Below, piece after piece: positions 22,919-36,217 of a DNA stretch of 64,000 nt. The first letter of the stretch is position 1; each line of letters opens with the position of its first letter. The translations under genes and the position numbers were made by a program. The stretch covers positions 268,459,187 to 268,523,186 of the forward strand of contig JAUMIR010000001.1 in NCBI GenBank assembly GCA_030847615.1. Reading direction: 5' to 3'. The notes below the pieces were generated by a model. That model did not search any database. It was not told the origin of the DNA and saw only the letters and a list, made by a program, of their open reading frames with translations. The stretch is from Gambelia wislizenii. Its lineage: Eukaryota > Chordata > Lepidosauria > Squamata > Crotaphytidae.

Positions 22919-23503
22919 CATCCTATCTATACCGGGGGTGGGTGGGGGATGAATGGCGTGCAAACGTATGGCAATCCGTTCAAACATCCATTTGCACAAA
23001 TACATGTCATTTGGAAGGGGGGTAGCAAAATCCACCATAAAGTCCATTCACACTGTGTCCAGGGCTTTGTCAAGATTTTTGGAAAAGATCGATACGAAGT
23101 GCGAATGTGCGATCATTTGAACACTCACATTTGCACAGATACGAACAGGCAGCACAATCTGATTGGCTGGACAAGCACAGCGGACGGGGCTAGCAAAAAG
23201 GGAAAGCAGCTGCAGCTGCCATGTTGGATTTTTGGGTAAGCGAGGGTCCGGTAAGTCGATCAAATGGCCATTTTATACTCTTCTTTAAATTTAAATTTCT
23301 TGTAAATACGAAATAACACCTGTACACACCCTGGGAAACCTTAAAAAAAAAGATTGGCGGCAGCAGATTTAAAATTGCAAATAAATCAGTTGCAGCAGCC
23401 AGCTGGCTAGGGGGGGAGTTTTGGCCGTATAGGCAGATTACATTTTTGCGAATGCTTGCCTTTTTGGGTGTGTTCGTATTCCCCCCACCCCATGGACAAG
23501 ACC
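22919..23503. mobile_element. MITE family B copy
   Basis: Left end CATCCTATCTATACCGGGGG and right end CCCCATGGACAAGACC are a diverged inverted pair. Internal landmarks CAATCTGATTGGCTGGACAA and GCCATGTTGGATTTTTGGG match the copies at 5860-6000 and 59655-60284. Confidence 0.65.
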
Positions 23504-23984
23504 TTTATGAAGTTTAAGAAGTACAGTTTGTTAGTAAAGTATGGCAAAAATGGAAGAAAGCCACCAAATTTTTTTTTTTAACTTGAACATGGATCAGTTT
23601 TTCAGTTTGAGTACTTAGGTGAAAGTGGAAATAAACGCTGACACAAGGAGACCCAGAGTTTGTCCAACATCCTGTTTCTTACAGTGGGCAACCAGATTCC
23701 CATGGGGAGACCACTAACAAAACATGAAGGCAGTAGCCATCTCATGCTGTAATTCCCTAGCAGATGGTATTCAGAAGCAGCATATAGCCGGCATGATTCA
23801 GAGCCATAGATAATAGTAATCTATATTCTCATCTCCTTTTTTATATATCTGCACCAGAAAAAAGAGATGGAAGAGATGTTGCACCTGAAGCTCTGCTGAC
23901 ATTTCCTAGCAATCTATTTTTTGTGGTTAAAAACAAATAATTAACCATTTTCTCCCCACTATATGAATGTCCTGGGATACTATG
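23504..23984. other. Non-coding stretch without recognised genes
   Basis: Short non-coding stretch; nothing recognised. Confidence 0.5.
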
Positions 23985-24297
23985 CAGTGTTCATATACTA
24001 TTAATAGTTCAGGGTATATTCTGCAAAACGTATATTGGTTTTTGTGCCAAAACACAGCAGAAAATCATGTTTTCTACACTGGGAATTTGCTTTTCGTGCA
24101 TATAGTAACATTTCTGTGCACAAAATGCAGTGATCTATGCAAAATACCCATGTGTGTTTTTCATGCAGAAAAAGTCCTGAACTGTGAAGATTTTTGTCCA
24201 TCCAGGATCTGCTCATCAGGGTTTCCCAACACTCAGGAAACCCTTTTATCATCTGGTATTTGAATGTTTATGAATACCCTTTCCATCCCTAGTTCCT
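23985..24297 (+). repeat. Unclassified interspersed repeat D (plus orientation)
   Basis: Opposite orientation to 9282-9640. Shares AAAGTCCTGAACTGTGAAG and the terminal CCCTTTCCATCCCTAGTTC. Interior units of the CATTTCTGTGCACAAAATG kind repeat loosely. Confidence 0.55.
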
Positions 24298-24567
24298 GCA
24301 GCACTAAAGTGTATGTGTAAATGAAGCCATTGATGTTTCTGGAGTGAGAGGTTGTTGAGTTTTAGAAAGCAGTTTCATGAACTTTGATAAGATCATTGGC
24401 TGAGCCTTTTTCTTTCCTCCTGTTCTTAGTGGGTGAAGCATTTGTGAGCCTTATTTCACATCTGTAACAGGCTGGGATCCTGTTGGTACACTATGCTGGT
24501 GTAACAGTGCTGAAATAGGCAGTAGCAACAAACGTAATGCGCATGAAGAAAATAAGGCATTGGAGTA

Positions 24568-24790
24568 CAGTTGTCCCTCCGTATCCACGGATTTGGTATC
24601 CACAGATTTAAGTATTCACGGCTTGAAAATATTCTTTAAAAATAATCTAAAAATCAAACCTTGATTTTGCCATCTTATTAGGACACCATTTTGCTATGCT
24701 ATTGCATATAATGGGACTTGAGTATTCACAGATTTTGGTATCCATGGGGGGTCCTGCAACCAAACCCCAGCAAATACAAAGGGACAACTG
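24568..24790. mobile_element. Tc1/mariner (Tigger-like) MITE, TA duplication
   Basis: A 223-bp element with ends CAGTTGTCCCTCCGTATCC and ATACAAAGGGACAACTG, flanked by TA at 24566-24567 and 24791-24792. The inside resembles 28299-28528 in the opposite orientation. Confidence 0.9.
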
Positions 24791-25604
24791 TATTAAGATT
24801 TCTGGAATCAGCAGATTTTGACTGCCTTCCATCTCCACTACTGTAAACCAGGAGCTGCTGGTGTAGTTCACCGGCAGGATTCCAGCCACTCTTACCTACT
24901 TTCCCCTATGTTTGGGTTTTCTAATGCTATGACCCTGTTGGCACCACTGAAGCTCTTTAGGAGAAGGAGTTTGACAGTGCAGACAAACACACCTGACTTG
25001 TAGTGGTGCATAGCCTGGGATTAATAATTTAAAATGTATTTGTGACATGCTATGGGGCTTTCCCACCAGCTAACTAGCAGGTTTTGTACATTGCCTTATT
25101 AGGAGTTCCTTGGTTGGTTAACTTTGAAGAAATATAACTAATATCAAAGGGTATGTCTTTATGCCAGCATGCACTATTCTATAGTGCCAGCATCAGATAG
25201 ACATCTGTTTTTCCAGAAATAGCCATTTCAAAATATACAGATGTCTGATAGAGTTTCTTCCAACAAAAGCAGTTCTAATAATCTTGCCAGCTTGTAGTTT
25301 TTTGTTTTTTTGTTTTTGAGTTCAAGAGAAGGTAGCAAGCAGAATACTGTGTCAATGTGATCCTTTTTACCCTCCAGCAGAAACAAAAGTCACTCTTGTT
25401 TACAGGAGCTATTGTGAAATTATTCTGGATGAATTTTTAGTGATTATATCTTTCTGGACACCTTAACAGTCATGGAACATGATGTTAATAGAGGAATGGA
25501 TATGTTTATAGTCAACCAGTAACTAAAGGGGTCCTGCCAGTAAGATAAAGTGCCATTTTTAAATAAGCAGAATATTTTTGCTTGTACTTTTCATCCCTAT
25601 GTAT
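24791..25604. other. Non-coding stretch without recognised genes
   Basis: Non-coding; nothing recognised. Confidence 0.5.
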
Positions 25605-25856
25605 AGAGCCAGCATAATGTAGTGGTTTGAGCATTGGAGTACAATTCTAGAGACCAGGGTTTGAATCCCTGTTTGGCCATGGAAATCCATTGGGTGACCA
25701 TGGGCAAGTCACATTCTCCCAGCCTCAGAGGAAGGCAAGGGCAAACCCCCCCTCTGAACCAATCTTGCCAAGAAACCCCCATTATAGGTTTGCCTTAGGA
25801 TTGCAAAAAGTCAGAAACAACCTGAAGGAACACAACAAGAACAAGAACAACATAAA
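25605..25856 (+). repeat. tRNA-headed SINE
   Basis: The head contains CATAATGTAGTGGTTTGAGC (A-box region) and CCAGGGTTTGAATCCCTG (B-box region). The body reads GGGCAAGTCACATTCTCCC, then AGAAACCCCCATTATAGG, and ends CAACCTGAAGGAACACAACA with an ACAAGA repeat tail. It is a Pol III retroposon and not a functional tRNA gene. Confidence 0.85.
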
Positions 25857-26405
25857 TGTATAGGTGGGAGAAGCATATGGTATGAAAAGAGAAACAGATA
25901 TTTTGCTTCAAAATTGTAATAGTTTAGTGTGGACTACTCATTTACAATGAAGGTGTATTGTTTAATCTGACATGAGCCCAAAGGGTAAATCATATTGTAT
26001 GTATTCACTCTCACATTGCATTTTACTTGAAACAAGGACCTATTTGTCTGTTGTCTGCATATATTTTATATATGCATTCTACGTATATTTTGTTTACCCA
26101 TATAAGCTGAGAAGCTAAACAAGTATATGGATATGGACTGGATTCAGAGTAGGTTAATTGTACTAAATCTCAATGAAATGGCCCATGTTTGCTATGACTT
26201 GACTTGGCAGCAAGCTAAATGTGCTTTGAGTCTGTCTGGATCAAACCCTGTGGCACAGTGCGCACAACTGTATCCACTTTAGTTATAAAAGACCTTTGGT
26301 TCTGCAAGCCAGTAGTGCAACACTGGGCCGGTGTCGGGGGAATAGGTCATCAGCATGGCTTCATATACACCCTATCTCCATTACTTTGCACCACATCCCA
26401 TCTCC

Positions 26406-26981
26406 ATAGAATCATAGAATCATAGAATTGCAGAGTTGGAAGAGACCACGAGGGCCATCCAGTCCAACCCCCCTGCCACGCAGGAAATCTTGATCAAAGC
26501 ATCCCCGACAGATGGCAATCCAGCCTCTGTTTAAAGACCTCCAAGGAAGGAGACCCCACCACGCTCCGAGGGAGCGTGTTCCACTGCCAAACAGCTCTTA
26601 CTGTCAAAAAGTTCCTCCTCATGTTGAGGTGGAATCTCTGTTCCTGGAGCTTGCACCCATTGCTCCGTGTTCCAGTCTCTGGAGCAGCAGAAAACAAGCC
26701 TGCTCCATCCTCAGCGTGACATCCCCTCAAATACTTAAACAGGGCTATCATATTGCCTCTTAACCGTCTTTTTTCCAGGCTAAACATACCCAGCTCCCTA
26801 AGTCTCTCCTCATAAGGCATGGTTTCCAGACCTTTCACCATTTTAGTTGCCCTTCTCTGGACACGCTCCAATTTGTCAATATCCTTTTTGAATTGTGGTG
26901 CCCAGAACTGGACACAGTATTCTAGGTGAGGTCTGACCAAGGCAGAATAGAGTGGCACTATTACTTCCCTTGATCTAGACA
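26406..26981 (-). mobile_element. 5'-truncated CR1 LINE, minus strand
   Basis: The last part of CR1 ORF2 (minus-strand frame 26494-26982) starts [20 protein letters not shown] and ends in the usual CR1 C-terminus. The 3' end lies at the left, with the CR1 octamer ATAGAATC repeated three times at 26406-26429. It is closely related to the copies at 32769 and 46458. The open 162-codon frame suggests a fairly young insertion. Confidence 0.93.
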
Positions 26982-28298
26982 ACTTCTACTTTGCTTTGAA
27001 ACTTTGCACAGCTATGTGAAGAGCTCCAGAATGGTACACAATGAAAGCACAGTGGCCAAGGGTTTTCTTCTTGTGGATAAACCAGGCCATGATGTATTTC
27101 GCTGTTTAAACTCAGGGCATTCTCTCTCTTTCTCTTCCACCCTCTTTCCCTCTCCCTCTCCATGTTCAATAAGTAAAGAATAAACTGGCTTTAAATATCC
27201 TGAAAGTAAAGACTGTAGGTTTCTCCTCTTGTTTTGTTGCTGTGGGCAAATGATACAAAGTTAATCTTGTGCATTTATATGCTTGTTTCGTATTACATGG
27301 TAAGTTTCTGGCATTCTGTCAGGATGGCAATTACTGCTGGGAGGGAAGAAAAGGAAAAAACTGAAAGCAGAAACATCTGTTGGTGCTGGCAGGATGGCTG
27401 TGTAGGAGCACAGAGAAGGAGAAATACAAACATGTGTTGAAGTTGTCCCAGTAATGTTTTGGTAATGTGCAACCCTTTCTCCATTGCTGACCTCTACCAT
27501 CTGCCATAGATGTCACTGGTACTCTGTATGAGAAATGTTGCAAAACCCTCTACAAAGAAATGACTTGGCTAAAAGGATTAGAGAGAGAAGAGAAGTGCCT
27601 GCATTTTGTCTAGGCAGAGCTTTTGTAATTAGTTATGGGACAATAAAAGCACTCTCTACACTCTCCAAACTAAATCTTTATTACCATATTAAAAACATGT
27701 GTCAAAAGTATATTTATCATACATCAAAGGGATTCTGGAATCACACATTTGTACTTCAATATCCAACATTTTTGTCTCATTCAGTCCTTTTTTTTTCTTG
27801 TTATATGTGTAAATTTATGCAAAAATTCAGCTGAAAGTACATAGATCTTTTCAAGTGTTTAGCTATTTGCATCTTACCTGCAGATGAACACAATTAAAAC
27901 TGACTTCTGTTCAGACAAGTGGTTTCATAAAGCTTTTCATAACCACCAGAGGTTCTTCAAACAGTGCACAAATCCCAGCAATGTTGTTAATCATTCCTAT
28001 GACCTATTCCCACAAGAAATTTTTTTTTGTCAGTCGACATGATTTCTTAAATCTTATTTGGTTTCATTGTCTTTTCACAGAGTCCTATACACATCTAATC
28101 AGAAAGTAAAACCCACTGAGTTATAAATTTGCAAATCAGTTTATTTCAGTCACAGACCAGAGATATAAAGCATATACAAGCAACAGAATCAATATCATAT
28201 TTACAACGTACCCACAGCTTGGTACATACAAATAAAACATATTTAAAGTCTATAAACTAAAACATACTATGTAGTACATATAAATAAGAATACCAGTA
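26982..28298. other. Non-coding stretch without recognised genes
   Basis: Non-coding, with a CT-rich run at 27120-27163. Nothing recognised. Confidence 0.5.
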
Positions 28299-28528
28299 CA
28301 GTTGTGCCTTCACATTTGCTGGGGTTTGGTTCCAGGACCCCCCATGAATACCCAAATCTGTGAATACTCAAGTCCCATTATATGCAATGGCATAGCAAAA
28401 TGGTGTCCCTGATATAAGATGGCAAAATTAAGATTTGCTTTTTGGATTATTATTTTTTAAAGAATATTTTCAAGCCATGAATACTTAAAACCGTGAATGC
28501 CAAATCCGTGAATGTGGAGGGACAACTG
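28299..28528. mobile_element. Tc1/mariner (Tigger-like) MITE, TA duplication
   Basis: A 230-bp element with ends CAGTTGTGCCTTCACATTTG and AATGTGGAGGGACAACTG, flanked by TA at 28297-28298 and 28529-28530. The internal GGTTCCAGGACCCCCCATG is the Tigger/MER2-like block. Confidence 0.9.
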
Positions 28529-28830
28529 TAGTTAAAATATGTAAGATAAAACATTATCCACTAAAGATCATTCACAACTTGTCCCCTTAGTTTTATGGCA
28601 GCAGTGGAAACTTAGCCACTTTTAAAGTGATCCATGATTTCCTATCTCTATTTGATATTTTAAGTAATAGGCATCACATCTGCCTTGAATTCTTTGCACA
28701 ATAGAAGTAATGTGTGCAAAATGAATGTCTCTTTAGAAATGGCAATATAATAGGACATGACTAACAGTTTCCACTTCATTCAGACCACATGGACATATTC
28801 TTTCTGAAAAGAGTATGCCCACTGAGTTAA

Positions 28831-29750
28831 TAGAATGATAGAGTCATAGAGTTGGAAAAGATCACAAGGGTCATCCAGTCCAACCCTCTACCTTGCAGGA
28901 ATACATAAGCAAAGCACTCCTGACACTCCTCTGTTTAAAAACTTCCAAAGGAGACTGCACCACACACCACACTGCACTAATGTCGAACAGCTCTTACCAT
29001 CAGGAAGTTCTTCCTAATGTTTAGGTGGAAGTTTGAATCCATTGCTCCATATCCTAGTCTCTGGAGCAGCAGAAAACAAGCTTGCTGTGTCTTTAACAAG
29101 ACATCCTTTCAGGTATTTATACAAGGCTATCATGTCTCCTCTTAACCTTATCTTTTCCAAGCTAAACATACCCAGATCCCTAAGCCACTCCTCATAGGAC
29201 ATGGCTTCCATACCTTACATCATTTTGGCTACCCTCCTCTGGACACGTCTGAGTCTGTCATCATCCTTCTTGAATTGTGGTGCCCAGAACAGGACACAGT
29301 ATTCCAGGTGAGGTCTGACCAGGTGAGGCAAGTATAGAGTGGTACTATTACTTGCCTTGATCTGGGGCTTATCTGCATGGTCAATATACCCTATCATGCC
29401 CCCATCTTAGAGCCCTGCAGTCCTGACAATACAGAGCTTTTAATTGTTCTGTCCCCAGGCAGTCCTCACTACCCCTGGGGCAAAGATGGGGCTAAGAATG
29501 GGGGAAGTCTGAGTAAGGGCCATCAAAACTTTATAAAACATACTTGTTCACACTGGGAAGAAACAGATCAGATCTCACGGCTGGAAACCAGCATATCCTG
29601 GCCCATGTAGATAAGCTTCTAGACTAGACACTATACTCCTATTGATGCAGCCTAGAATCACATTGGCTTTTTTTTTTCTGCTGCATCACACTGTCGCCTC
29701 ACATTCGTCTTGTGGTTTACTAAGTTTCTTAAATCCCTTTCACATGAATG
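28831..29750 (-). mobile_element. Older CR1 LINE fragment, minus strand, interrupted by a MITE
   Basis: The CR1 3' end at the left (ATAGAGTCATAGAGTTGG) and ORF2 C-terminal sequence run to about 29366. After a 245-bp insertion the same ORF continues leftward in coding sense at 29612-29750 (GATGCAGCCTAGAATCACAT). Stops and shorter frames show it is older than the other two CR1 fragments. Confidence 0.85.
29367..29611. mobile_element. Short family A MITE inserted in CR1
   Basis: Ends GGGCTTATCTGCATGG and CCATGTAGATAAGC are clear inverted repeats, and the CR1 reading resumes on the far side. A 3-bp TCT duplication is the best candidate. It retains CATCTTAGAGCCCTGCAGTC and GCAAAGATGGGGCTAAG but lacks the central palindromic part. 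Confidence 0.8.
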
Positions 29751-32700
29751 TCAAACCACAACTCAGAGTGAAGACATGAGAACAATAGGTTTGCTCTAAG
29801 ATGCAACCTATTCACTTAAAAGACTGTCTTTCACCTATAAACTAATTCACACCAGACTTGCTCTCACCCCCAGCATGGGCAAGCTTGCTACTAATGTAGG
29901 AGTTAAGAAACTATTTCTGGCAAGCATCTGATCTGTAATCTAACTGTCCTCTGTTTTGCTCTTCCCTGGCTTCCAGCACACTTTCTTCCCTTTTAGGAAA
30001 GTAGTCCGCATAGCTGGGAAGGAAGGAAAATGTCTAAGCGGATCTACTGCAAACTGGTGCCTCACTTGGCCACTGTAGCCCTCGTAGCTGGGATGGACGG
30101 AAAAGATCAAAATGGATTCAGCCACTGCTGCCACAGTGCAGTGCTTTACTTGGCAGTGGCAGCAGAATCCGCTTGGAATTTCCCCCTCCCTTTGACCGCC
30201 ACCTCCACTGAGTGAAGTGCCAGTGCCGCCTTTCATTTTGCTTCTTTGTAAATTGAACACGCTTAACTAAATGTGTTTGTCTCTGTCATCCCAAATGCAT
30301 TTTAAAGTATGTTTAATTTCGCATTCCAACTGAAATATATAGTTGTAGTTTTGGACATATGAATGGTAATTTTGGCAATATCACACCATAATCAGAGCTA
30401 TTATAACAATGGAATGTTTCAATTTCAACACGCAGGTTGTTTAAATCATGTGGACTTCAGTAGGTTTCAAGCTGAATGCATGTGTACAGAATTCCATCTC
30501 AAGATTACAGAGAAATAAATCCCTGATGAACATGAATGGCTTCCAAGAAAGCATAGTTAAAATGGGTTGCACAAAATGTAACATTTTCTCCATTTTTACT
30601 GTTTTCCCCATTTTTTGATAAAACATTTTTTTAAAAGTTAGTAATTAATTTTGTCAAATCATGCCCAAACATTTTATGAATTTTTTTTTTAGTAAACAAA
30701 GCATATTCAACAGGTTTCATGCTTTAGTTGTGAAAGATTTTAAATGAGTTTTCTTATTATCAACAGTTACATAGCCATTTATTGTTATCAACAGCTGGTT
30801 TTAGATATTAATCCACATTCATGTTTAAAAATTCTTCGTGTAGAATCCACACATTTTGTAAGAGATACCTGTATGCCAGATGTGCATATAGGCAATAATT
30901 CTAGTGTAATGGTTCTGTAGTTACATGGAATAATTCCCATTAAGATTAATGGTGCTTACTTCTGTGTATGCCTGCATAGCATTTGGGCACAGTGCTTCAT
31001 GCTTTGACTCTAGTCTCATGATATCTTGCCTACTTAAAAGAAATGTTCTGTGTTTGTCAGAAATAGTCTCCATGGAGTCAATTGTTTGTTTACTGTCATA
31101 AATCTATCTTGTAGGTCATGACTGTTGGAGGAAAGAAGTCTGAAGATTAGAGGGAGTTGAGCACATGGGAAAATGCTCTTTAAGTCTAGACTTTAAGATT
31201 TTATATGTAGGGTTGTGGGGGGGGGTGCTTCAGCTCAGAAAAAAAAATCTTTCAAAAATACCAGTGATCTATATCAAGCCAGAAAGTATGGGTAGCCAGC
31301 AGGCAAAAAGAGGTATTTAGATATTTTTGACCTATAACACCCATCATTCCTGACCACTGGTTGTTCTAGCTGCAGCTGATAGGAGCTGAGAGTCCAATAG
31401 TATAAGAAAAGCCTTGCTAGTTTAAACCAGAGGTCCATCTTATTCAACACTCTTCCCCTGCTCCCCCAGTGGCCAACTGCATGTTTCTGGGATGCATACA
31501 TGCAGGCCAACAGAATACTAGAGCTCTTCTATCATCATTTCCAGCAGCAGACATTCAGTATGAAACACAAAATCATTGCACCTCCCATTCATTTTATGTT
31601 TGTTTTCATTTGCTTTACATCGGGGGGGGGGGGGGAGATGTGGCCCAGTCCATCGGAAATGTGGCAAATATAATATGCTGAAGGGCATAGTAGCACATCT
31701 GCACATTAAATGTAATTTGGAGAAAAATACCAGGTTATAGGCAGAAGAGGACAGAACAGGTATCCATTAAAATTAATAGTAAAACAAATATAACAGCACT
31801 GTGGGGCGAAAGGTAAAATTGGAAAGAAGGGGAATTAGAATGAAAGTAAAATGAAACAAGTTTGGCTTTGTAAACAAACAATAGTTGCCAATTCTAGATT
31901 GCACCTGCCTGGTTTTCAGTGACCTACTGGAGATTCCATTGTGGCTAATTGGTGTTGACATTTCTGTTGTCCAAAAATTGATCTAATCCTCTTTTGCCAG
32001 TGGCCATCATCACATTGTTGCTTCTTACATGTGATCAGGTTTGAACAAAGCCAAAGAGCCTTGCTCATGCCATGCCTTCAGGAATAAATAGGTTATGGCT
32101 TTTCCCATGCTTTTGAACTGAAGGGTATGTAAAGAGGAAGCCATCTGAGATTGTGAAGAGAGAGTGAAGGGATAAATAAAGATGTTTGGTGAGGGCTAGT
32201 GTGGAGAGTGGAGAAGACTCTGGAGCAATGGGGACTGAAGGAGAAGGTAAAGAAAAGGAAGAGAAGAGAATGCGAGACAACAGAAAGGTTATAGAATGAT
32301 CAACATAGGCAGTAGAACTTTTTATGATAGTGAACGACTCCTATCCAACTAATGACATACCAAAGAGACTGTCACATAAAGACTGGTAATGTGGCCTTTA
32401 AGGGGGATTTTGTTTATTTTTTGTTGTTGCTGCTAATCATTTCTAATCTAGCAAGATAAACTAATGTAAACAATATTTCTTTATATATTAATAGTGATTG
32501 CCAGTCTGCCTCTCCTCATCCATAACAGAGAACTGTGTGCATTAGAGGTGATTCACAAATAGATGGTTAGAGTACAGCAGCAAAAGAATTTTCAGCTTTA
32601 TTGAATTCTACTGCCGAAGTGGAGCACAGGATGGCAGAAATGCTATATCTCAATGAATTACCACACCACTGGGCAGCATAGTTATGCTTTAGCTTTACAG

Positions 32701-32768
32701 GTTTTTAAAGAGGAAAGGCAGGTATGTGTGTGTATATCTGTAGGGCTTCTCTGAAGCCACTTTCTGAA
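29751..32768. other. Long non-coding stretch without recognised genes
   Basis: Scanned on both strands without finding coding exons. G14 run at 31621-31634; hAT-like fragment with CCCATCATTCCTGACCAC near 31333. This may be upstream intron of CALCRL, but no non-coding first exon could be pinned down. Confidence 0.4.
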
Positions 32769-33299
32769 GCAGCTGCGAAGCCTCGGCGGAGGCATGTGGT
32801 GGTGGTGGGAGACTCCTTGCTGCGAGGTACAGAAGCAGTGGTTTGTGGGCCTGACAAGATGTCTCGGGAGGTGTGTTGTCTCCCTGGGGCAAAGATCCAT
32901 GATGTGACGGAGCGGCTAACAAGACTCGTCAAGCCTACGGATCATTACCCCTTCCTTTTGGTCCATGTGGGAACCAATGATACTGCAAGGCACAGCTTTC
33001 CGAAGATCAGAAGAGATTATGAGGCTCTGGGGAGGAAGCTGAAAGAAATGGATGCACAGGTTGTCATCTCGTCTCTTCTGCCAGTTGAAGGGCATGGTCC
33101 AGGAAGAGAGAGGAAAATAGCCGATGTAAACAACTGGCTCTGTAGATGGTGTCGCCAAGAACAATTTGGATTCTTGGATCATGGACTGCGCTTCCATGAG
33201 GGGGGACTTCTGGCAAGAGATGGGGTTCATCTCACACCAGTTGGCAGAAACGTTTTTGCCTACAGTCTCAAGAATTTGATCAGGAGGGCTTTAAACTGA
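32769..33299 (+). pseudogene. CR1 ORF1 fragment (SGNH esterase domain)
   Basis: The open frame to 33299 preserves the catalytic Ser block (GDSLLRG), the GTND block and the Asp-His block (DGVHL). The zinc-knuckle and coiled-coil N-terminal half is lost with the 5' truncation. The frame runs open upstream into unrelated DNA, so no native start exists. Confidence 0.85.
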
Positions 33300-33304
33300 A
33301 TCAC

Positions 33305-36217
33305 ATGGGGGAGGGAGACAGTATTCTGGAAGGCAAAAGGGCTGGAGAAAATAGTCAAGCTGTCATAGAGGGAACAAGGCAAACAGCGCAAGGACCCAAC
33401 AATGGGAGGCAAAAAAACTTGCACAGGCAGCAAGTAAAGGGAACACATGGACTTAGATGTCTCTACACTAATGCACAGAGCATGGGAAATAAGCAAGATG
33501 AACTTGAACTCCTAGCACTACAAAACAAATATGATATAATAGGCATTACTGAAACCTGGTGGGATGTCTCATGACTGGAATGTAGGAATAGAGGGGTATA
33601 ACCTTTATAGGAGAAACAGGCCAAACAGGAAAGGAGGAGGAACAGCATTATATGTCAAGGATATTTACACCAGTGAAGAGATCCATGACATCACTACTGG
33701 AAGCCAGGTGGAGAGCATCTGGATAAAAATTAAAGGGGAGGGAAACAACAGGGATGTTATTGTGGGACTCTACTACAGACTCCCAAGTCAGACGGAGGAA
33801 TTGGATGATGCCTTTCTAGAACAGATGAACACACACGCAGAAAGGAGAGATGTAGTAGTGATGGGTGACTTCAACTATCCTGATATTTGCTGGAAATCTA
33901 ACTCAACCAAAACTGCAAGGTCTAGCAAATTCCTGACTTGCCTGGAAAACAATTTCATGGTCCAAAAGGTGGAAGAGGCAACAAGGGGGTCAGCTATTTT
34001 AGATCTGATCCTAACCAACAGGGATGACCTGGTTAATGGGGTGCAAGTGGTGGGATCCTTAGGTGAGAGTGATCATGTTCTCCTGGAGTTTGTTATAGAA
34101 TGGAAAGGAGAAGCCAGGCATAGTGAGACACGCATTCTTGACTTTAGGAGAGCTGATTTCAATAAATTCAGGGAAACACTGGGGGTGATCCCATGGTCAG
34201 GAATACTAAAAGAGAAGAGACCTCAAGACGGATGGGACTTTCTCAAAAGGGAGATACTGAAGGCACAATTTCAAACAGTACCATTGAAGAAGAAAAATGG
34301 GAGGTGTCTCAAGAAACCAGGATGGATGACTAAAGAAATATCAACAGAGCTAAGTTTTAAACGGAACATGTATAAGAAATGGAAAAAAGGGGAAATCACC
34401 AAAGAAGAATTCAAACAGATAGTGAACACATGTAAGAGTAAAGTCAGAAAAGCTGAAGCACAGAATGAGCTCAGGCTTACTACAGAGGTTAAGAACAATA
34501 AAAAGGTTTTTGGGGGGGTATGTCCGCAGCAAAAGGAGGAAATAGGAAATGGTAGGGCCACTATGCGGAGAAGATGGCAAAATGCTAACAGGGGACAGAG
34601 AAAAGGCAGGATTACTCAACACCTTCTTTGCCTCAGTGTTTTCAGAAAAGGTAAAGGGGGACCAACCTGAGGATAAAGGTACAGAAGACACAACAGGGGA
34701 AATCCAGCACAGAATAAGCAAAGAGGTAGTACAGGAATACCTTCTTAATCTAAATGAATTTAAATCTCCAGGACCAGATGAACTACATCCAAGAGTATTA
34801 AAAGAGCTGGCAAATATAATCTCAGAGCCATTGGCAATAATCTTTGAGAACTCCTGGAGAACAGGAGAAGTCCCAGCAGACTGGAGGAGGGCAAACATTG
34901 TCCCCATCTTCAAAAAGGGGAAAAAAGAGGATCCCAACAATTATCGTCCAGTTAGTCTGACATCAATACCAGGGAAGATTCTAGAGCAGATCATTAAACA
35001 GAGAGTCTGTGAACATTTAGAAGGCAATGCCATAATCACCAAAAAGTCAACATGGGTTTCAGAGTAACAAGTCATGCCAGACTAATCTGATCTCTTTTTT
35101 TGATAAAATTACCAGCTTGGTAGATGAAGGGAACGCTGTGGACATCGCATACCTTGATTTCAGTAAGGCCTTTGACAAGGTTCCCCATGACATTCTTGCA
35201 AACAAGCTTGTAAAATGTGGGCTAGACAAGTTAACTGTTCAATGGATTTGTAATTGGTTGACCGGCCAAACCCAAAGGGTGCTCAGCAATGGGTCCCCTT
35301 CATCTTGGAAAGATGTGACCAGTGGGGTGCCACAGGGTTCTGTCCTGGGCCCAGTGCTATTCAACATCTTTATCAATGACTTGGATGAGGGAATTAGGGG
35401 CATACTTACCAAATTTGCAGATGACACCAAATTAGGAGGAGTAGCTAATACCATGGAGGACAGGATCAAAATTCAAAATGACCTGGATAGACTGGAGTGC
35501 TGGGCCAAAGCTAACAAAATGAAATTCAATACAGAGAAATGTAAGGTACTGCACTTAGGGCGAAAAAATGAAATGCATAGATATAGGATGGGGGAGACCT
35601 GGCTGAATGAGACTACGTGCGAAAGGGATCTAGGAGTCCTAGTAGACCACAAGTTGAACATGAGTCAACAGTGTGATGCGGCAGCTAAAAAGGCCAATGC
35701 GATTTTGGGCTGCATCAATAGAGGTATAGTGTCCAGATCAAGGGAAGCAATAGTGCCTCTCTATTCTGCCTTGGTCAGACCTCACCTAGAATACTGTGTC
35801 CAGTTCTGGGCACCACAATTCAAAAAGGATATTGACAAATTGGAGCGTGTCCAGAGGAGGGCGACTAAAATGGTGAAAGGTCTGGAAACGATGCCTTATG
35901 AGGCGAGACTTAGGGAGCTGGGTACGTTTAGCCTGGAAAAAAGACGGTTAAGAGGCGATATGATAGCCCTGTTTAAGTATTTGAAGGGGTGTCACATTGA
36001 GGATGGAGCAGGCTTGTTTTCTTCTGCTCCAGAGACTAGAACACGGAGCAATGGATGCAAGCTCCAGGAACAGAGATTCCACCTCAACATTAGGAGGAAC
36101 TTTTTGACAGTCAGAGCTGTTAGGCAGTGGAACACACTCCCTCGGAGCGTGGTGGGGTCTCCTTCCTTGGAGGTCTTTAAACAGAGGCTGGATTGCCATC
36201 TGTCGGGGATGCTTTGA
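33305..36217 (+). pseudogene. CR1 ORF2 (endonuclease-reverse transcriptase), frameshifted
   Basis: Three blocks in three frames (33305-33574, 33564-34670 and 34549-35067) are followed by 35117-36217 after the fourth lesion. The endonuclease motifs TETWW, GDFNYPD and GESDH, and the RT motifs [23 protein letters not shown] and FADDTK, are all visible but not in one frame. Confidence 0.9.

Noticed and set aside
25605..25690. Functional tRNA genes
   Set aside because: A- and B-box-like sequences occur only as SINE heads joined to a retroposon body; no cloverleaf acceptor stem pairing.
31621..31634. G-quadruplex-type element in the G14 run
   Set aside because: A lone homopolymer typical of several others in the window; assembly error is as likely as function.
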